A stretch of 64,000 bases of DNA from Pseudomonas massiliensis (GCF_000826105.1 NZ_CCYK01000007.1:620001-684000), one strand, 5' to 3'; counted from the stretch's first letter, positions 20,371 through 30,168 are shown. Notes: a model not told the origin generated them from the sequence alone. A program made the numbers and translations.

Positions 20371-21233
20371 AGGCCGCCATCGTGCTGCTAAGCGCGCTGC
20401 TCCTGAGCGCGGCGGTTTACGCCCGAGAGGGTGGTACTGATGGGCGCCTCCTCGCCACGGGCGGAGCCAGCAGCCTGGAAGGTGCGGCCGGCGGGGGCAT
20501 TACCCCGTGGGCAGTGATCGCGGGTTACGGTGAGGCGCAGCAGTGGGGCACTACCTTGTTCACCACCCGGGTACAGTTACCTGACTACCGCTTGGACGCC
20601 ATGGGCGTGGCAGTGGGCTATGGCAACCGGGTGGAACTGTCCGTGGCGCGCAATCGCTTCGACCTCGGCAGCCTCGTGCCCAGGCTCGGCCTGCCTGAAG
20701 ACAGCCTCAGCCAGGATGTATTCGGCGCCAAGGTACGCCTGTTTGGCGATTTGATCTATGACCGGTTGCCACAGGTCGCCCTGGGCGTGAATTACAAACG
20801 GCAGAAAGACTTCCTCATCCCGAGCCTGGTCGGCGCCCGTCGAGACCACGACACCGAAGCCTACCTGGCCGCCAGTCGGCTCTTTCTCGGCGGGGCCTTC
20901 GGTTATAACTTGCTGCTCAACGGCAACCTGCGCTACAGCCGTGCCAATGAACTCGGGCTGCTGGGTTTCGGTGGGGATCGGCGGGATAGCCGCAGCCTGC
21001 TCAAGGAAGGCTCGCTGGCGGTGCTGCTCAATCCCCGCTGGGCGGTAGGAATGGAATACCGGGAAAAGCCCGACAACCTGTCCTTCGCCGGGGAAAGCGA
21101 CTGGGCGGACCTGTTCGTCGGCTGGTTCCCGAGCAAGCGCCTGTCTGTCGTTCTGGCGTACGCTCGCCTCGGAGAAATCGCCACATTGGCTGACCAGAAT
21201 GGTGCCTATCTGTCCATCCAGGGAGCCTTCTGA
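20367..21233 (+). CDS. DUF3034 family protein, probable outer-membrane protein
   Basis: 288-residue exported protein with a signal peptide (cleavage near VYA-19). It contains GTDGRLLATGGASSLEG near the mature start, followed by alternating aromatic and polar strands typical of a beta-barrel (for example QWGTTLFTTRVQL and SWADLFVGWFPS-like segments), which suggests an outer-membrane location. The biochemical role is unknown. It is translationally coupled to the EAL gene (ATGA overlap) and the globin gene starts on its stop codon. Confidence 0.8.
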   Translation: MKAAIVLLSALLLSAAVYAREGGTDGRLLATGGASSLEGAAGGGITPWAVIAGYGEAQQWGTTLFTTRVQLPDYRLDAMGVAVGYGNRVELSVARNRFDLGSLVPRLGLPEDSLSQDVFGAKVRLFGDLIYDRLPQVALGVNYKRQKDFLIPSLVGARRDHDTEAYLAASRLFLGGAFGYNLLLNGNLRYSRANELGLLGFGGDRRDSRSLLKEGSLAVLLNPRWAVGMEYREKPDNLSFAGESDWADLFVGWFPSKRLSVVLAYARLGEIATLADQNGAYLSIQGAF

Positions 21234-21655
21234 TGCGTCGGCTTTTCCTGGTCATGGCCGTTGGCCTGCTGATGGCCTGCGCTCAGCGACCACCAGTCGA
21301 TGACCGGTTGTACCAGGACCTGGGCCAGCAGCCGGGGATCACCCGTATCGTCGAAGCCATGTTGCTCAACGTCGCCCGGGACCCACGCATCGTCCAGCAT
21401 TTTCGGCAAGTAGACCCTGTGCGATTGCGTGACAAGCTGGTGGAAAAACTCTGCGTCGAGGCGGGCGGCCCTTGCACCTACAGCGGCGACAGCATGGCCG
21501 AAGCGCACAAGGGCCAGCGCATTACTCCAAGCGAATTCAACGCACTGGTTGAAGACCTGATCGCCGCCATGGAAAGCCAGGGCGTGCCGGTGCCGGTGCA
21601 GAACCGCCTGTTGGCACGCCTGGCCGCGCAAAGAGGCGAGGTCATCGGCCGCTGA
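21233..21655 (+). CDS. Lipoprotein group 1 truncated haemoglobin
   Basis: 140-residue protein with a lipobox LLMAC (Cys16) followed by a truncated-globin fold. LYQDLGQQPGITRIVEAM matches helix A/B of group 1 globins, and the proximal haem ligand is His93 in MAEAHKG. A membrane-anchored, exported globin is unusual and fits a role in binding O2 or NO at the periplasmic face. It ends the cupredoxin-EAL-DUF3034-globin operon, and its start overlaps the DUF3034 stop by one base. Confidence 0.85.
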   Translation: MRRLFLVMAVGLLMACAQRPPVDDRLYQDLGQQPGITRIVEAMLLNVARDPRIVQHFRQVDPVRLRDKLVEKLCVEAGGPCTYSGDSMAEAHKGQRITPSEFNALVEDLIAAMESQGVPVPVQNRLLARLAAQRGEVIGR

Positions 21656-21664
21656 AGTCCAGTG

Positions 21665-22843
21665 TCAGATCCGCGCCAACGCCTGGGCCAGGTCCGCGCG
21701 CAGGTCCTCCAGGTCTTCCACGCCAACCGACAGCCGCACCAGGGCATCGCCTATGCCCAGCCGGGCACGGTTTTCCGGTGGGATGCTGGCATGGGTCATG
21801 ATGGCGGGGTGTTCGATCAGGCTCTCCACGCCACCGAGGCTTTCAGCCAGAGCGAAGAGGCTGACCTGTTCGAGGAAGCGACGCGCTCCGTCCAGGTCAG
21901 TGTTCAGGTCCAGGGAAATCATGCCGCCAAAGCCGCGCATTTGCCGTTGCGCCAGTGCATGCTGCGGATGCGAGGGCAGGCCAGGGTAATACACCCGGGC
22001 CACTTGCGGCTGCCGCTCCAGCCACTGGGCCAGGGCCAGGGCATTGGTGCAATGGCGCTCCATGCGCAGCGCCAGGGTTTTCACGCCGCGCAGGGTGAGG
22101 AAGGCGTCGAAAGGGCCGGCGATGGCGCCCACCGAGTTTTGCAGAAAGCCGAGGCGCTCGGCCAGCTCGGCATTGTCTCCTACCACGGCGATACCGCCGA
22201 TGACGTCTGAGTGCCCATTGAGGTACTTGGTCGTCGAATGCACTACGATATCGAAGCCCAGCTCCAGGGGCCGTTGAATCCACGGACTGGCGAAGGTGTT
22301 GTCCGCCACGCAGATGATGCCTCGGTCACGGCACAGCCGGGCGATGGCCGCCAGGTCGGTCAGGCGCAGCAGGGGGTTGCTCGGGGTTTCCACCCAGACC
22401 ATGCGAGTGTCGTCGCGCAGCGCGGCCTCGAAGGCCGCCGGGTCGGTCATGTCCACGAAGCTGAAGCGATGCCCGGCGCTACGGCTGCGCACGCGGTCGA
22501 ACAGGCGGTAGGTGCCGCCGTAAAGGTCGTCGCCGGAAAGGATGTGCGCACCGGCATCCAGCAGCTCCAGCACCGAGGCAATGGCGGCCAGGCCCGAGGC
22601 GAAGGCAAAGGCGCGGCTGCCGCCTTCCAGTTCCGCCACGCAGCGTTCCAGCGCCCAACGGGTCGGGTTGTGAGAACGGCCATAGTCCAGGCCCTTGTGC
22701 ACCCCGGGACTTTCCTGCAGGTAGGTAGAGTTGGCATAGATGGGGGGCATCAGCGCGCCCGTGGTCGGATCTGGCGCTTGCCCCGCGTGGATCACCTGGG
22801 TGGCGAAGGCATGCCGGGGGCGTTGCTCGTCGTTATGGCTCAT
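21665..22843 (-). CDS. Cystathionine gamma-lyase-like PLP enzyme
   Basis: 392-residue Cys/Met-metabolism PLP enzyme. The lysine that binds PLP is in HSTTKYLNGHSD, and the substrate- and phosphate-binding segments YGRSHNPTR, FASGLAAI and ETPSNPLL are present. With the upstream cystathionine beta-synthase (stop and start overlap by four bases) it makes a reverse transsulfuration pathway from homocysteine through cystathionine to cysteine, as in PA0399-PA0400 of P. aeruginosa. The sequence alone does not exclude cystathionine gamma-synthase activity, but the partner gene favours the lyase. Confidence 0.9.
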   Translation of the reverse strand: MSHNDEQRPRHAFATQVIHAGQAPDPTTGALMPPIYANSTYLQESPGVHKGLDYGRSHNPTRWALERCVAELEGGSRAFAFASGLAAIASVLELLDAGAHILSGDDLYGGTYRLFDRVRSRSAGHRFSFVDMTDPAAFEAALRDDTRMVWVETPSNPLLRLTDLAAIARLCRDRGIICVADNTFASPWIQRPLELGFDIVVHSTTKYLNGHSDVIGGIAVVGDNAELAERLGFLQNSVGAIAGPFDAFLTLRGVKTLALRMERHCTNALALAQWLERQPQVARVYYPGLPSHPQHALAQRQMRGFGGMISLDLNTDLDGARRFLEQVSLFALAESLGGVESLIEHPAIMTHASIPPENRARLGIGDALVRLSVGVEDLEDLRADLAQALARI

Positions 22844-24216
22844 GCAAGGGTTCTCCGTAGATGGTTGAGCAGATCGACCCGGGTGATCAGGCCATGGAAG
22901 CCCGCGTCATCGGCAATGATGGCTACCAGGCCCCGGTCCAGTTCATCCTCGAGGGCTGCCAGGCTGGCATCCGGCCGGAGGGTTTCCAGTCGTTGCGTCA
23001 TTGCGCTGGCCCCGGTGTCGTGGAAATGGCCAGCGTCCTTGTGCACACCCAGCAGGATATCCGATTCGTCGATGACGCCTGCCAGCTGCTTGCCTTCGCG
23101 CAGAACCGGCAGTTGCGAGACGTCGGCCAGGCGCATGCGCTGGAAGGCTGTGAGCAGGGTGTCGTCCGGGCTCACGCTGACCACCCGGCCGTCCTCGAAG
23201 CGCCGGGCGATCAGGTCGCGCAGGTCGCCATACTGGGTGCGCTTGAGCAGGCCCTGGTCAGTCATCCACTGGTCGTTGTAGACCTTGGATAGATAGCGGG
23301 TACCGGTATCGCAGACGAAGCTGACCACCCGCTTGGGTTCAGTCTGGGCGCGGCAATAGCGCAGGGCGGCGGCCAGGAGCGTGCCTGTGGACGACCCGCC
23401 CAGGATACCCTCGGCGCGCAGCAACTGGCGGGCGTGGTCGAAGCTTTCTTCGTCGCTGATGGAATAAGCCTGCTTCACGCTGGACAGATCGGCGAACGAG
23501 GGGATGAAGTCCTCGCCAATGCCTTCCACCGCCCAGGCGCCAGGGGTGGGCAGCTGGCCGCTGCGGCTGTATTCGGCCATGACCGAGCCCACCGGGTCGG
23601 CCAGCACCATTTCCAGGTCCGGTTGCACGCGCTTGAAGTAACGGGTCAAGCCAGTAAGGGTTCCCGCTGACCCCACGCCGACCACGATAGCGTCCAGGTC
23701 GTGCTGGGCCTGGGCCCAGATTTCCGGCGCGGTGCCTGATTCATGGGCCAGGGGGTTGGCGGGGTTGTTGAACTGGTCGGCGAAGAACGCACCAGGGATC
23801 TGCGCCGCCAGGCCCGCCGCCATGTCCTGGTAGTAGTCGGGGTGGCCCTTGCCTACGTCTGAGCGAGTGATCCGCACCTCGGCCCCCATGGCCCTGAGGT
23901 GCAGCACCTTTTCGGTAGACATCTTGTCCGGCACCACCAGCACGACGCGGTAGCCCTTGGCCCGGCCGACCAGCGCCAGGCCCAGGCCGGTATTCCCCGC
24001 CGTGGCTTCGACTATGGTGCCGCCAGGGCGCAGCCGGCCCTCCCGTTCAGCGGCATCGATCATCGCCAGGCCGACCCTGTCTTTGATCGAGCCGCCGGGG
24101 TTCTGGGATTCAAGCTTGAGAAGCAGGGTGCAGGGCCCAGTATCCAGGCGGGTCACCCGCACCAGGGGTGTATTGCCGATCAGTTCGAGCACAGCCGGGC
24201 GGGAATCCGCTGACAT
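22840..24216 (-). CDS. Cystathionine beta-synthase
   Basis: Joins serine and homocysteine into cystathionine with PLP. The 458-residue protein has the fold-type II PLP domain (NPGGSIKDR with the Schiff-base lysine near residue 42, EATAGNTGLGLA, GVGSAGTLTGL) and a C-terminal CBS-domain pair (about residues 330-455), usually regulatory. No N-terminal haem domain is present, as expected in bacteria. ATG 24216 (MSADSRPAVLELIGNTPLV) has a strong GAGGAGG upstream. It forms an operon with the gamma-lyase gene. Confidence 0.93.
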   Translation of the reverse strand: MSADSRPAVLELIGNTPLVRVTRLDTGPCTLLLKLESQNPGGSIKDRVGLAMIDAAEREGRLRPGGTIVEATAGNTGLGLALVGRAKGYRVVLVVPDKMSTEKVLHLRAMGAEVRITRSDVGKGHPDYYQDMAAGLAAQIPGAFFADQFNNPANPLAHESGTAPEIWAQAQHDLDAIVVGVGSAGTLTGLTRYFKRVQPDLEMVLADPVGSVMAEYSRSGQLPTPGAWAVEGIGEDFIPSFADLSSVKQAYSISDEESFDHARQLLRAEGILGGSSTGTLLAAALRYCRAQTEPKRVVSFVCDTGTRYLSKVYNDQWMTDQGLLKRTQYGDLRDLIARRFEDGRVVSVSPDDTLLTAFQRMRLADVSQLPVLREGKQLAGVIDESDILLGVHKDAGHFHDTGASAMTQRLETLRPDASLAALEDELDRGLVAIIADDAGFHGLITRVDLLNHLRRTLA

Positions 24217-24289
24217 GGTGAGCCTCCTCAATAGAGTGGGTACAGCCATCGACAGCGGCGGGGGGTGAAGGTGCGGGTTGCGCCCGCCT

Positions 24290-24321
24290 TAACGAAGAAA
24301 CCCCTGCGCAAGGCAGGGGTT
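24290..24321 (-). terminator. Rho-independent terminator after gcd
   Basis: Reading the minus strand, AACCCCTGC (24321-24313) pairs with GCAGGGGTT (24307-24299) around a 5-base loop and is followed by TTCTTCGTT. It lies about 30 bases past the gcd stop, so it ends gcd transcription before cbs. Confidence 0.8.
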
Positions 24322-24350
24322 CCGGTACAGCGGTTCAGCTCAGCCTGGGA

Positions 24351-27040
24351 TCACTTGGGCAGAGCGTAGGCGATCAGGTAATCACCCATCTTGGTGCCGA
24401 AGGAGCCATGGCCGCCGGCCATGATGACCAGGTACTGCTTGCCGTTGGCCTCGTAGGTCATCGGGGTCGCCTGGCCGCCAGCCGGCAGGCGGGCCTGCCA
24501 CAGCAGGTCGCCATTGGTGACGTTGTAGGCGCGGATGTAGTTGTCCTGAGTGCCGGCGATGAACATCAGGTTACCCGCAGTGGAGATAGGGCCGCCCAGC
24601 ATGGGCACGCCAATCTTCAGCGGAGGCAGCTGGATGCCCTGCAGGCTGTCGCGGATGGTACCGATACGCTTGCGCCAGACTACTTCGTGGCTCTTCATGT
24701 CCACGCCGGCCACGTAGCCCCAGGCCGGTTCCTTGCACGGCAGGCCCAGCGGCGACAGGAAGGCGTTGATTTCCACGCCATAAGGCACGCCATACTGCGG
24801 CTGGATGCCCATTTCGGTACCGGTGCCCGCGCCAGTCAGGCCTTCCTTCGGCCACAGCGGGTTGTTCGGGCCACGCGGGATCAGCTTGGACACGAACGGC
24901 AGGGCCATGGGGTTCATCAGCGCTACCTGGCGATCCGAGTTGACGGAGATACCACCCCACTCGAATACGCCCAGGTTACCCGGGAATACCAAGGTGCCCT
25001 TCTCCGACGGCGGGGTGTACTGGCCGTTGTAGGACAGACGCTTGAAAATCACCCGGCACATCATCTGATCGAACATGGTGGCGCCCCACATGTCCTTGTC
25101 CGCCAGGGTCTGGATGGACGTCAGGTTCAGCGCCGAACGTGGCTGGGTAGGGCTGACGCGGTCGCCCGGAGCGGCTTCGCCGGCCGGTACCGGCATCTCG
25201 GTGATAGGCACCACTGGCTTGCCGTCGCGGCGGTCGAGCACGAAGAGGTTGCCGGCCTTGGTGGGCACGTAGACGGCGGGTACTTCGCCGGCTTCGGTCT
25301 TCACCTGGGCCAGGGTCGGCTGCGACGGTACGTCCATGTCCCACAGGTCGTGGTGGGTGGTCTGGAAGCTCCAGGCCAGCTTACCGGTGGACGCGTTCAG
25401 GGCCACGATCGCACTGGCGTAGCGCTCCATCACCGGGGTGCGGTTGCCGCCCCAGATATCCGGCGTCGGGTTGCCGGTAGGGATGTACACCATGTCCGAC
25501 TTGGCGTCATAGGCCAGCGGCGCCCAGGCGTTCGGCGAGTTGTTGACCAGGGTCTGGCCTTCGCCCGGCCAGGCATTCGGGTCTTCGGCGCCAGTGTCGA
25601 AAATCCAGCGCAGCGCACCGGTGTTCACGTCATAGCCGCGGATGGCGCCAGAGGGTTCATGCACGGAGAGGTTGTCGGTGACCGACCCGCCGATGATGAT
25701 GGTGGTGCCAGTGACCACAGGCGGGGGGGGTGGGTGCAGGCCACCCGGGGAGGGGTACGGGGGCATGTGCTTGAGGTCCAGCTCGCCGTTCTGGGCGAAG
25801 TCGCTGCAACGCTGACCGTTGTCGGCATTGATGGCGAACAGGCGCCCGTCGTTGACCGGCAGCAATACCTTGCGTGGGCAGACGGGCTGGGGCGGCGCGA
25901 CGCCCGGGTGTTCACGTCATAGCCGCGGAGGGCGCCGGAGGGTTCATGCAGGGAGGGGTTGTCGGTGACCGACCCGCCGATGATGATGGTGGTGCCAGTG
26001 ACCACAGGCGGGGAGGTTGGTTGCAGGCCACCCGGGTAGGTGTACGGGTGCATGTGCTTGAGGTCCAGCTCGCCGTTCTGGGCGAAGTCGCTGCAACGCT
26101 GACCGTTGTCGGCATTGATGGCGAACAGGCGCCCGTCGTTGACCGGCAGCAATACCTTGCGTGGGCAGACGGTCTGGGTCGGCGTGACGTTGGCCAGGCT
26201 GGCGGCGAATTCCGTGGTGTTGGCCTGATCGTAGTAAGAGACGCCACGGCAGGTCAGGTGCTGGAAGGATGGGTCCGATTGCAGCTTGGGATCGAAGCGC
26301 CATTTTTCCTTGCCGGTGGAAGGGTCCAGGGCAACCAGGATCTGGTGAGTAGTGCAGATGAACATGTTGTCGCCCACCTTGATGGGCGTCAGTTCATTGG
26401 TGGTTTCGCCAGAGTCTCTATCGGTCTTGCTTTCACCGCTGCGGAAGGTCCAGGCCACTTCCAGATCCTTGACGTTGCCGTCGTTGATCTGGGTCAGGGG
26501 CGAGTAGCGGGTGCCAGCCTGGGTACGGCCATAGGCCGGCCAGTCGGCATCGCTCACGCCTTCCACCGGCTGGGCCTGAGCCGGCTGGGTGGCGGCGATG
26601 CTACCGTCGAGTTCCTGCGGGTCGTTGAAGATCGAGTAAATCAACACCGCAATGGCGAAGGCCAGGGTCAGCGCGAGGAAACCCCGGCTGCCCTTGGCAT
26701 TGGGCCCGACACCCCGGGTAGCGGCGGGGATGAGCAGCCAGATTCCCAGCACGCCGAGGATGTCCAGGCGCGGTACCAGGGCCCAGAAGTCGGTGCCCGC
26801 TTCCCACAGGCCCCAGATCACCGTGGCCAGCATCAACAGGGCATACAGCCACACGCCCGCGGTGGAGCGGCGCCCCAGCAGACCGGCCACGACCAGCAGC
26901 ACAACACCGGTGATCAGGTAATACAACGACCCGCCCAGGGTCGCCAACCAGATACCGCCGATGAGCAAGACCAATCCGAATAGCGCCGCGATTACGACGC
27001 TGACATTTCTTAAACCTGATCCTTTCGACTCTGTGTTCAT
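24351..27040 (-). pseudogene. gcd: PQQ-dependent membrane glucose dehydrogenase, interrupted by a 287-base duplication
   Basis: Gcd oxidises glucose to gluconate in the periplasm and passes electrons to ubiquinone. The N-terminal part (from MNTESKGSGLRNVSVV at 27040) has about five membrane segments, then the beta-propeller begins near ADWPAYGRTQAGTRYSPLTQIN. The C-terminal part (to 24351, ...MGDYLIAYALPK) is intact, with the PQQ-site segments GNPTPDIWGGNRTP and TTHHDLWDMDVPSQP. Between 25620 and 26193 a 95-residue segment occurs twice with a period of 287 bases, which shifts the frame. Removing one copy restores a single frame near the usual ~800 residues. Base errors rise toward the junction in both copies, so I think the living gene is intact. 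Confidence 0.9.
25620..26193. repeat. Imperfect 287-base tandem duplication inside gcd (probable assembly join)
   Basis: Copy 1 (about 25620-25906) and copy 2 (about 25907-26193) both encode the LPVNDGRLFAINADNG to GYDVNT segment. Copy 1 is clean at its left and full of T-to-G or T-to-C changes at its right (for example GGGGAGGGGTACGGGGG where copy 2 has GGGTAGGTGTACGGGTG). Copy 2 has its errors at its left end. The mirror-image decay points to two contig ends that overlap. Confidence 0.85.
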
Positions 27041-27256
27041 CAGCCTTCTCTCTGATAGCCCTGTTGACTTGACTTACTCGAGTTTCTCTTGGTTCCAAAG
27101 GAATGGCGAGGCGTTACCCGGCCACATCCCGAAGGGTTACTACGCATGGATCGATTCTCTTTACAACGAACTGGGATTAAATCTTTCGGGTTGAACCGTG
27201 AAGAATTTCATTATTCATTCGCCAACTAAGCCGGCTCCGACAGCAAGCCGCGTTGG

Positions 27257-28621
27257 TCAGAAGGAGGCTATGAACTTCAATCCACCAATCCAGGCATCGT
27301 CTACCTCTGTTACACCACCGGGATGGCGAATGTATTGAAGGTTTGGGCGCGCGGTGAGCCAGTTGGTCAGGTGTAGCCCGTAATTGAGCTCGGCGCTGTA
27401 TTCCGTGCGCTGCACCGGCAGGTAGGCGAGGTCATCGTAGTCCGCCACGCCGTTGGCCAGGTTGGCTGCCTCGGCGTTGTGCCGATAGGCCGGGTTGACG
27501 TGAATGCGCGCCAGCGCCAGGCCGATATCGTCGGCTGGGCGGGCATCGAACAAGCCTTTGTAGACCAGGCCGCCTTGCACGTATTGGTCGATGGCGTTGG
27601 TTTTCTTGTCGTGCAGGGTGATGTTTCCGAACACGCTCAGGCCGCGGGAGCCGTCGCTGGCCAGACTGGTCAGTTGCTGGCGCGCGCCCAGCCAGAAACC
27701 ATGCTTGCTGGAAGCGCTTCGATAGGTTTCGCCGCTGAGCGCGGCGGCCTGGTCGTGGCTGTCCTTGTAGACATCAGTGGCATCGGCGCTGCTGTAGTAG
27801 TAGCCCACCCGGTACTCGCCCGGGAGGCTGCCTACGCGTGGCGTCCACACCAGCTCCATGGGCATCACCGCGCCCTGGGTGCCGCTACCGCTGAGCTTGA
27901 AGCCGTTGCCGTTTTCCAGGTTGCTCGGGTTCTGCTCGAAGGCGCCGATCTGCGCATACAACTCAGGGGTGAGGTTGTATTTGACGCGCAAGGCCCACTG
28001 GCTCACCGGCCAGTTGTACCAGATGCTGCCCGCCCAGTTACCCACCTGGGAGCCACAGAAGGCCAGGTTCTGGAAGTCACAGGGGAAGCTGTTGAAGTCT
28101 TCGCCCTCGCCGAAGCGACCCGCCTTGATGTCGAGCTTGCCGTCGAGGAAAGTCTGCCGGTACCAGAGCTGGGTCAGACGCCAGATCGAGCCGCGCCCCC
28201 AGACTTCCTGGGCCGAGGTGAACCCGCCCACGCGTGGGTCTGTGATACGGTCGTTGGTGATGTTGTCGCCGTTACGGTCCGTGACCGTGACCTGGAAGTC
28301 CGCGCCCTGCCAGCCGAGTATCTTTTGCAGGTCCAGGTGAGCGCCCAGAGCCAGCTGGTCACTGTAGCGGGTGACGTGGTCGTGGTCATAGCCGCCATGG
28401 AGGTTGGCGCCCGCTTCGCCGACGTAGTCGAGCTTGAAATCATAGCCACGCTCGGCCAGGCCGGAACGGGTACCGTTCCAGTCTCCGAACATCCAGGGCG
28501 AATCAGCGTCGAACATGTCCGCGCAAGACGCGGGCATGGCGAACAGGCAGGCCGACAACGCAGTGGCGCTGGCCACCCAAAGCAAGGTACCGCCGTCGCG
28601 GCGGGATGTGATAGCAGGCAT
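27257..28621 (-). CDS. oprB: Carbohydrate-selective porin OprB
   Basis: Outer-membrane porin for glucose and related sugars. 454 residues, with a signal peptide cleaved near ASCA-34 and mature start DMFDADSPWMFGDWNGTRSGLAERGYDF, the OprB signature. The barrel ends in ...WIGGLKFIASF with the terminal Phe needed for outer-membrane assembly. It lies upstream of gcd on the same strand (216 bases apart), so glucose entry and periplasmic oxidation are linked, as in P. putida. Confidence 0.93.
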   Translation of the reverse strand: MPAITSRRDGGTLLWVASATALSACLFAMPASCADMFDADSPWMFGDWNGTRSGLAERGYDFKLDYVGEAGANLHGGYDHDHVTRYSDQLALGAHLDLQKILGWQGADFQVTVTDRNGDNITNDRITDPRVGGFTSAQEVWGRGSIWRLTQLWYRQTFLDGKLDIKAGRFGEGEDFNSFPCDFQNLAFCGSQVGNWAGSIWYNWPVSQWALRVKYNLTPELYAQIGAFEQNPSNLENGNGFKLSGSGTQGAVMPMELVWTPRVGSLPGEYRVGYYYSSADATDVYKDSHDQAAALSGETYRSASSKHGFWLGARQQLTSLASDGSRGLSVFGNITLHDKKTNAIDQYVQGGLVYKGLFDARPADDIGLALARIHVNPAYRHNAEAANLANGVADYDDLAYLPVQRTEYSAELNYGLHLTNWLTARPNLQYIRHPGGVTEVDDAWIGGLKFIASF

Positions 28622-28766
28622 TTAAGGCAGTCTTTCTAATGGTTATGGCAAGCACGCTGAATGGGTTCAGTCAGCGGGGCGGGGAGGATATAGATATCCG
28701 CGCCTGTGGCAAAGCGCCGCGGCAAAGACACAGTCTTGTCCGCTTCGTAACAATGGAGGGGCAGCA

Positions 28767-29435
28767 ATGGTGAGGGGCAGGACGATTGCCGCCACCTTGG
28801 CCGTCCTGGGCTGGTTCGCCCTGGCGCTGCAGTTGTGGCTCATCCTTCAGGCACGCTGGGCGATGCAAGCCAGCCTGGTGGGCGCAGCGGTACACTACCT
28901 GAGCTACTTCACCGTGCTGAGCAATATCCTGGCGGCCGGTGTTTGCAGCGCTCATGCCTGGCCACGGCCCACCGCGCTGGGGGTGTCGCTGCGTACGCCT
29001 TCAGCGGCGGGTTGCGCCTCGGTCAGCATTGCCCTGGTCGCGGTGGCCTATCAGCTATTGCTCAGTCGGCTCTGGGCGCCCGAGGGCCTGCAGTGGCTGG
29101 CCAACGCGCTCTTGCACAACCTGCTGCCACCGGCCTTCGTGCTGTTCTGGTGGCATTGCCTGCCCAAGGGGCGGCTGCGTGCGGTACAGGTTGCGCAATG
29201 GGCTTGCTACCCGCTGGCTTGGTACGGCTTTACCTTGCTGCGCGGCTGGTCGATAGGGGTATGGCCATACCCCTTCATCGATGCCAGCGAGCTGGGGCTG
29301 GCCCGGGCTTCGCTCAACGCGCTGGGCCTGCTGGGTGTGTTCTGCCTCGGCGGGTTGGCCCTGGTGGCGCTGGACCGCTGGCTGGGGCTCAGGCAGGGGT
29401 GTCTTCCTCGCGCCGCCAGTAGCCGGCAGCCTTGA
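28767..29435 (+). CDS. Pr6Pr family integral membrane protein
   Basis: 222-residue protein with about six predicted membrane helices (for example TLAVLGWFALALQLWLIL, LSYFTVLSNILAAGV and LNALGLLGVFCLGGLALVAL). The FTVLSN segment and the WPYPFID motif at the fifth loop match the FAR-17a/AIG1-like Pr6Pr family. The function in bacteria is not known. A GGAGGGG ribosome binding site precedes ATG 28767. Its 3' end overlaps the convergent nfeF gene by 47 bases. Confidence 0.8.
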   Translation: MVRGRTIAATLAVLGWFALALQLWLILQARWAMQASLVGAAVHYLSYFTVLSNILAAGVCSAHAWPRPTALGVSLRTPSAAGCASVSIALVAVAYQLLLSRLWAPEGLQWLANALLHNLLPPAFVLFWWHCLPKGRLRAVQVAQWACYPLAWYGFTLLRGWSIGVWPYPFIDASELGLARASLNALGLLGVFCLGGLALVALDRWLGLRQGCLPRAASSRQP

Positions 29436-30165
29436 CCTGTTCTTCGTTGAGCTGGAAGTCCTCCAGCAGCAGCCGTCGCACTCGGCGGGAAAGCCCCGCC
29501 TCGGTGGCGATCCAGGCATAGAGCTGGCCGGGCGGCAGGCTCAGGCCCTTGATCACCTGCTCCAGATCCTGTTGTCGGCGGTTCACCCAGATTACTTCGA
29601 TGCCGGCCCGCTCGAGAAGCGGCTGGCGTTCGGCGTCGTTCTCGATCTCGACCACGGCCAGCACCTGACGGTTGGCCGGCAACTCTTCCAGGCGGCGGCC
29701 GATGGCTGGCAGGGCTGTTTCATCGCCAATGAGCAGATAACTGTCGAATACGTCATCGACGATCAGTGAGCTTCGAGGACCGCCGATGTACAGGGTGTCG
29801 CCTTCCTTGGCCTGCTCCGCCCAGGTCGAGGCGGGGCCGTCTCCGTGGATCACGAAATCGATATCCAGTTCGCCGGCAGCCAGGTCGATACGGCGTGGGG
29901 TGTAGTCGCGCATGGCCGGCTTGGGCCCTTCGCTGTCTTTGCCCAGGACCAGGGTTTGCAAGGCGGCTTCTTCTTCCGGAGTGCGCGGGAACAACAGCTT
30001 GATGTGGTCGTCGCTGCCCTGGCTGAGAAAACCGGCCAGCTCCGGGCCGCCCAGGGTGATGCGCCGCATCCGAGGAGTGAGCTCGGTGACCCGAAGCACG
30101 TTGAGCTTGCGCCTTTTGATTTCATGCATCACACGGCGTACGGGGGATTCTGGGCCTTTGGTCAT
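29389..30165 (-). CDS. nfeF: Siderophore-interacting ferric-chelate reductase (NfeF/ViuB family)
   Basis: Cytoplasmic FAD/NADPH-dependent reductase that releases iron from siderophores. 258 residues: an FAD-binding barrel with MRDYTPRRID (RxYTxR, the flavin-binding motif, near residue 85) and a C-terminal NAD(P)H-binding domain with GDETALPAIGRRLEELP, the SIP family signature. The PadR-type gene lies three bases upstream on the same strand, the same pairing as nfeF/nfeR (yqjH/yqjI) of E. coli, where iron and nickel control expression. Confidence 0.88.
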   Translation of the reverse strand: MTKGPESPVRRVMHEIKRRKLNVLRVTELTPRMRRITLGGPELAGFLSQGSDDHIKLLFPRTPEEEAALQTLVLGKDSEGPKPAMRDYTPRRIDLAAGELDIDFVIHGDGPASTWAEQAKEGDTLYIGGPRSSLIVDDVFDSYLLIGDETALPAIGRRLEELPANRQVLAVVEIENDAERQPLLERAGIEVIWVNRRQQDLEQVIKGLSLPPGQLYAWIATEAGLSRRVRRLLLEDFQLNEEQVKAAGYWRREEDTPA

Positions 30166-30168
30166 GGG

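Noticed and set aside
25625..27040. Treating the gcd N-terminal frame and 24351-25865 as two separate dehydrogenase genes
   Set aside because: The shared 95-residue segment and mirrored error gradients show they are one gene with a duplicated overlap.
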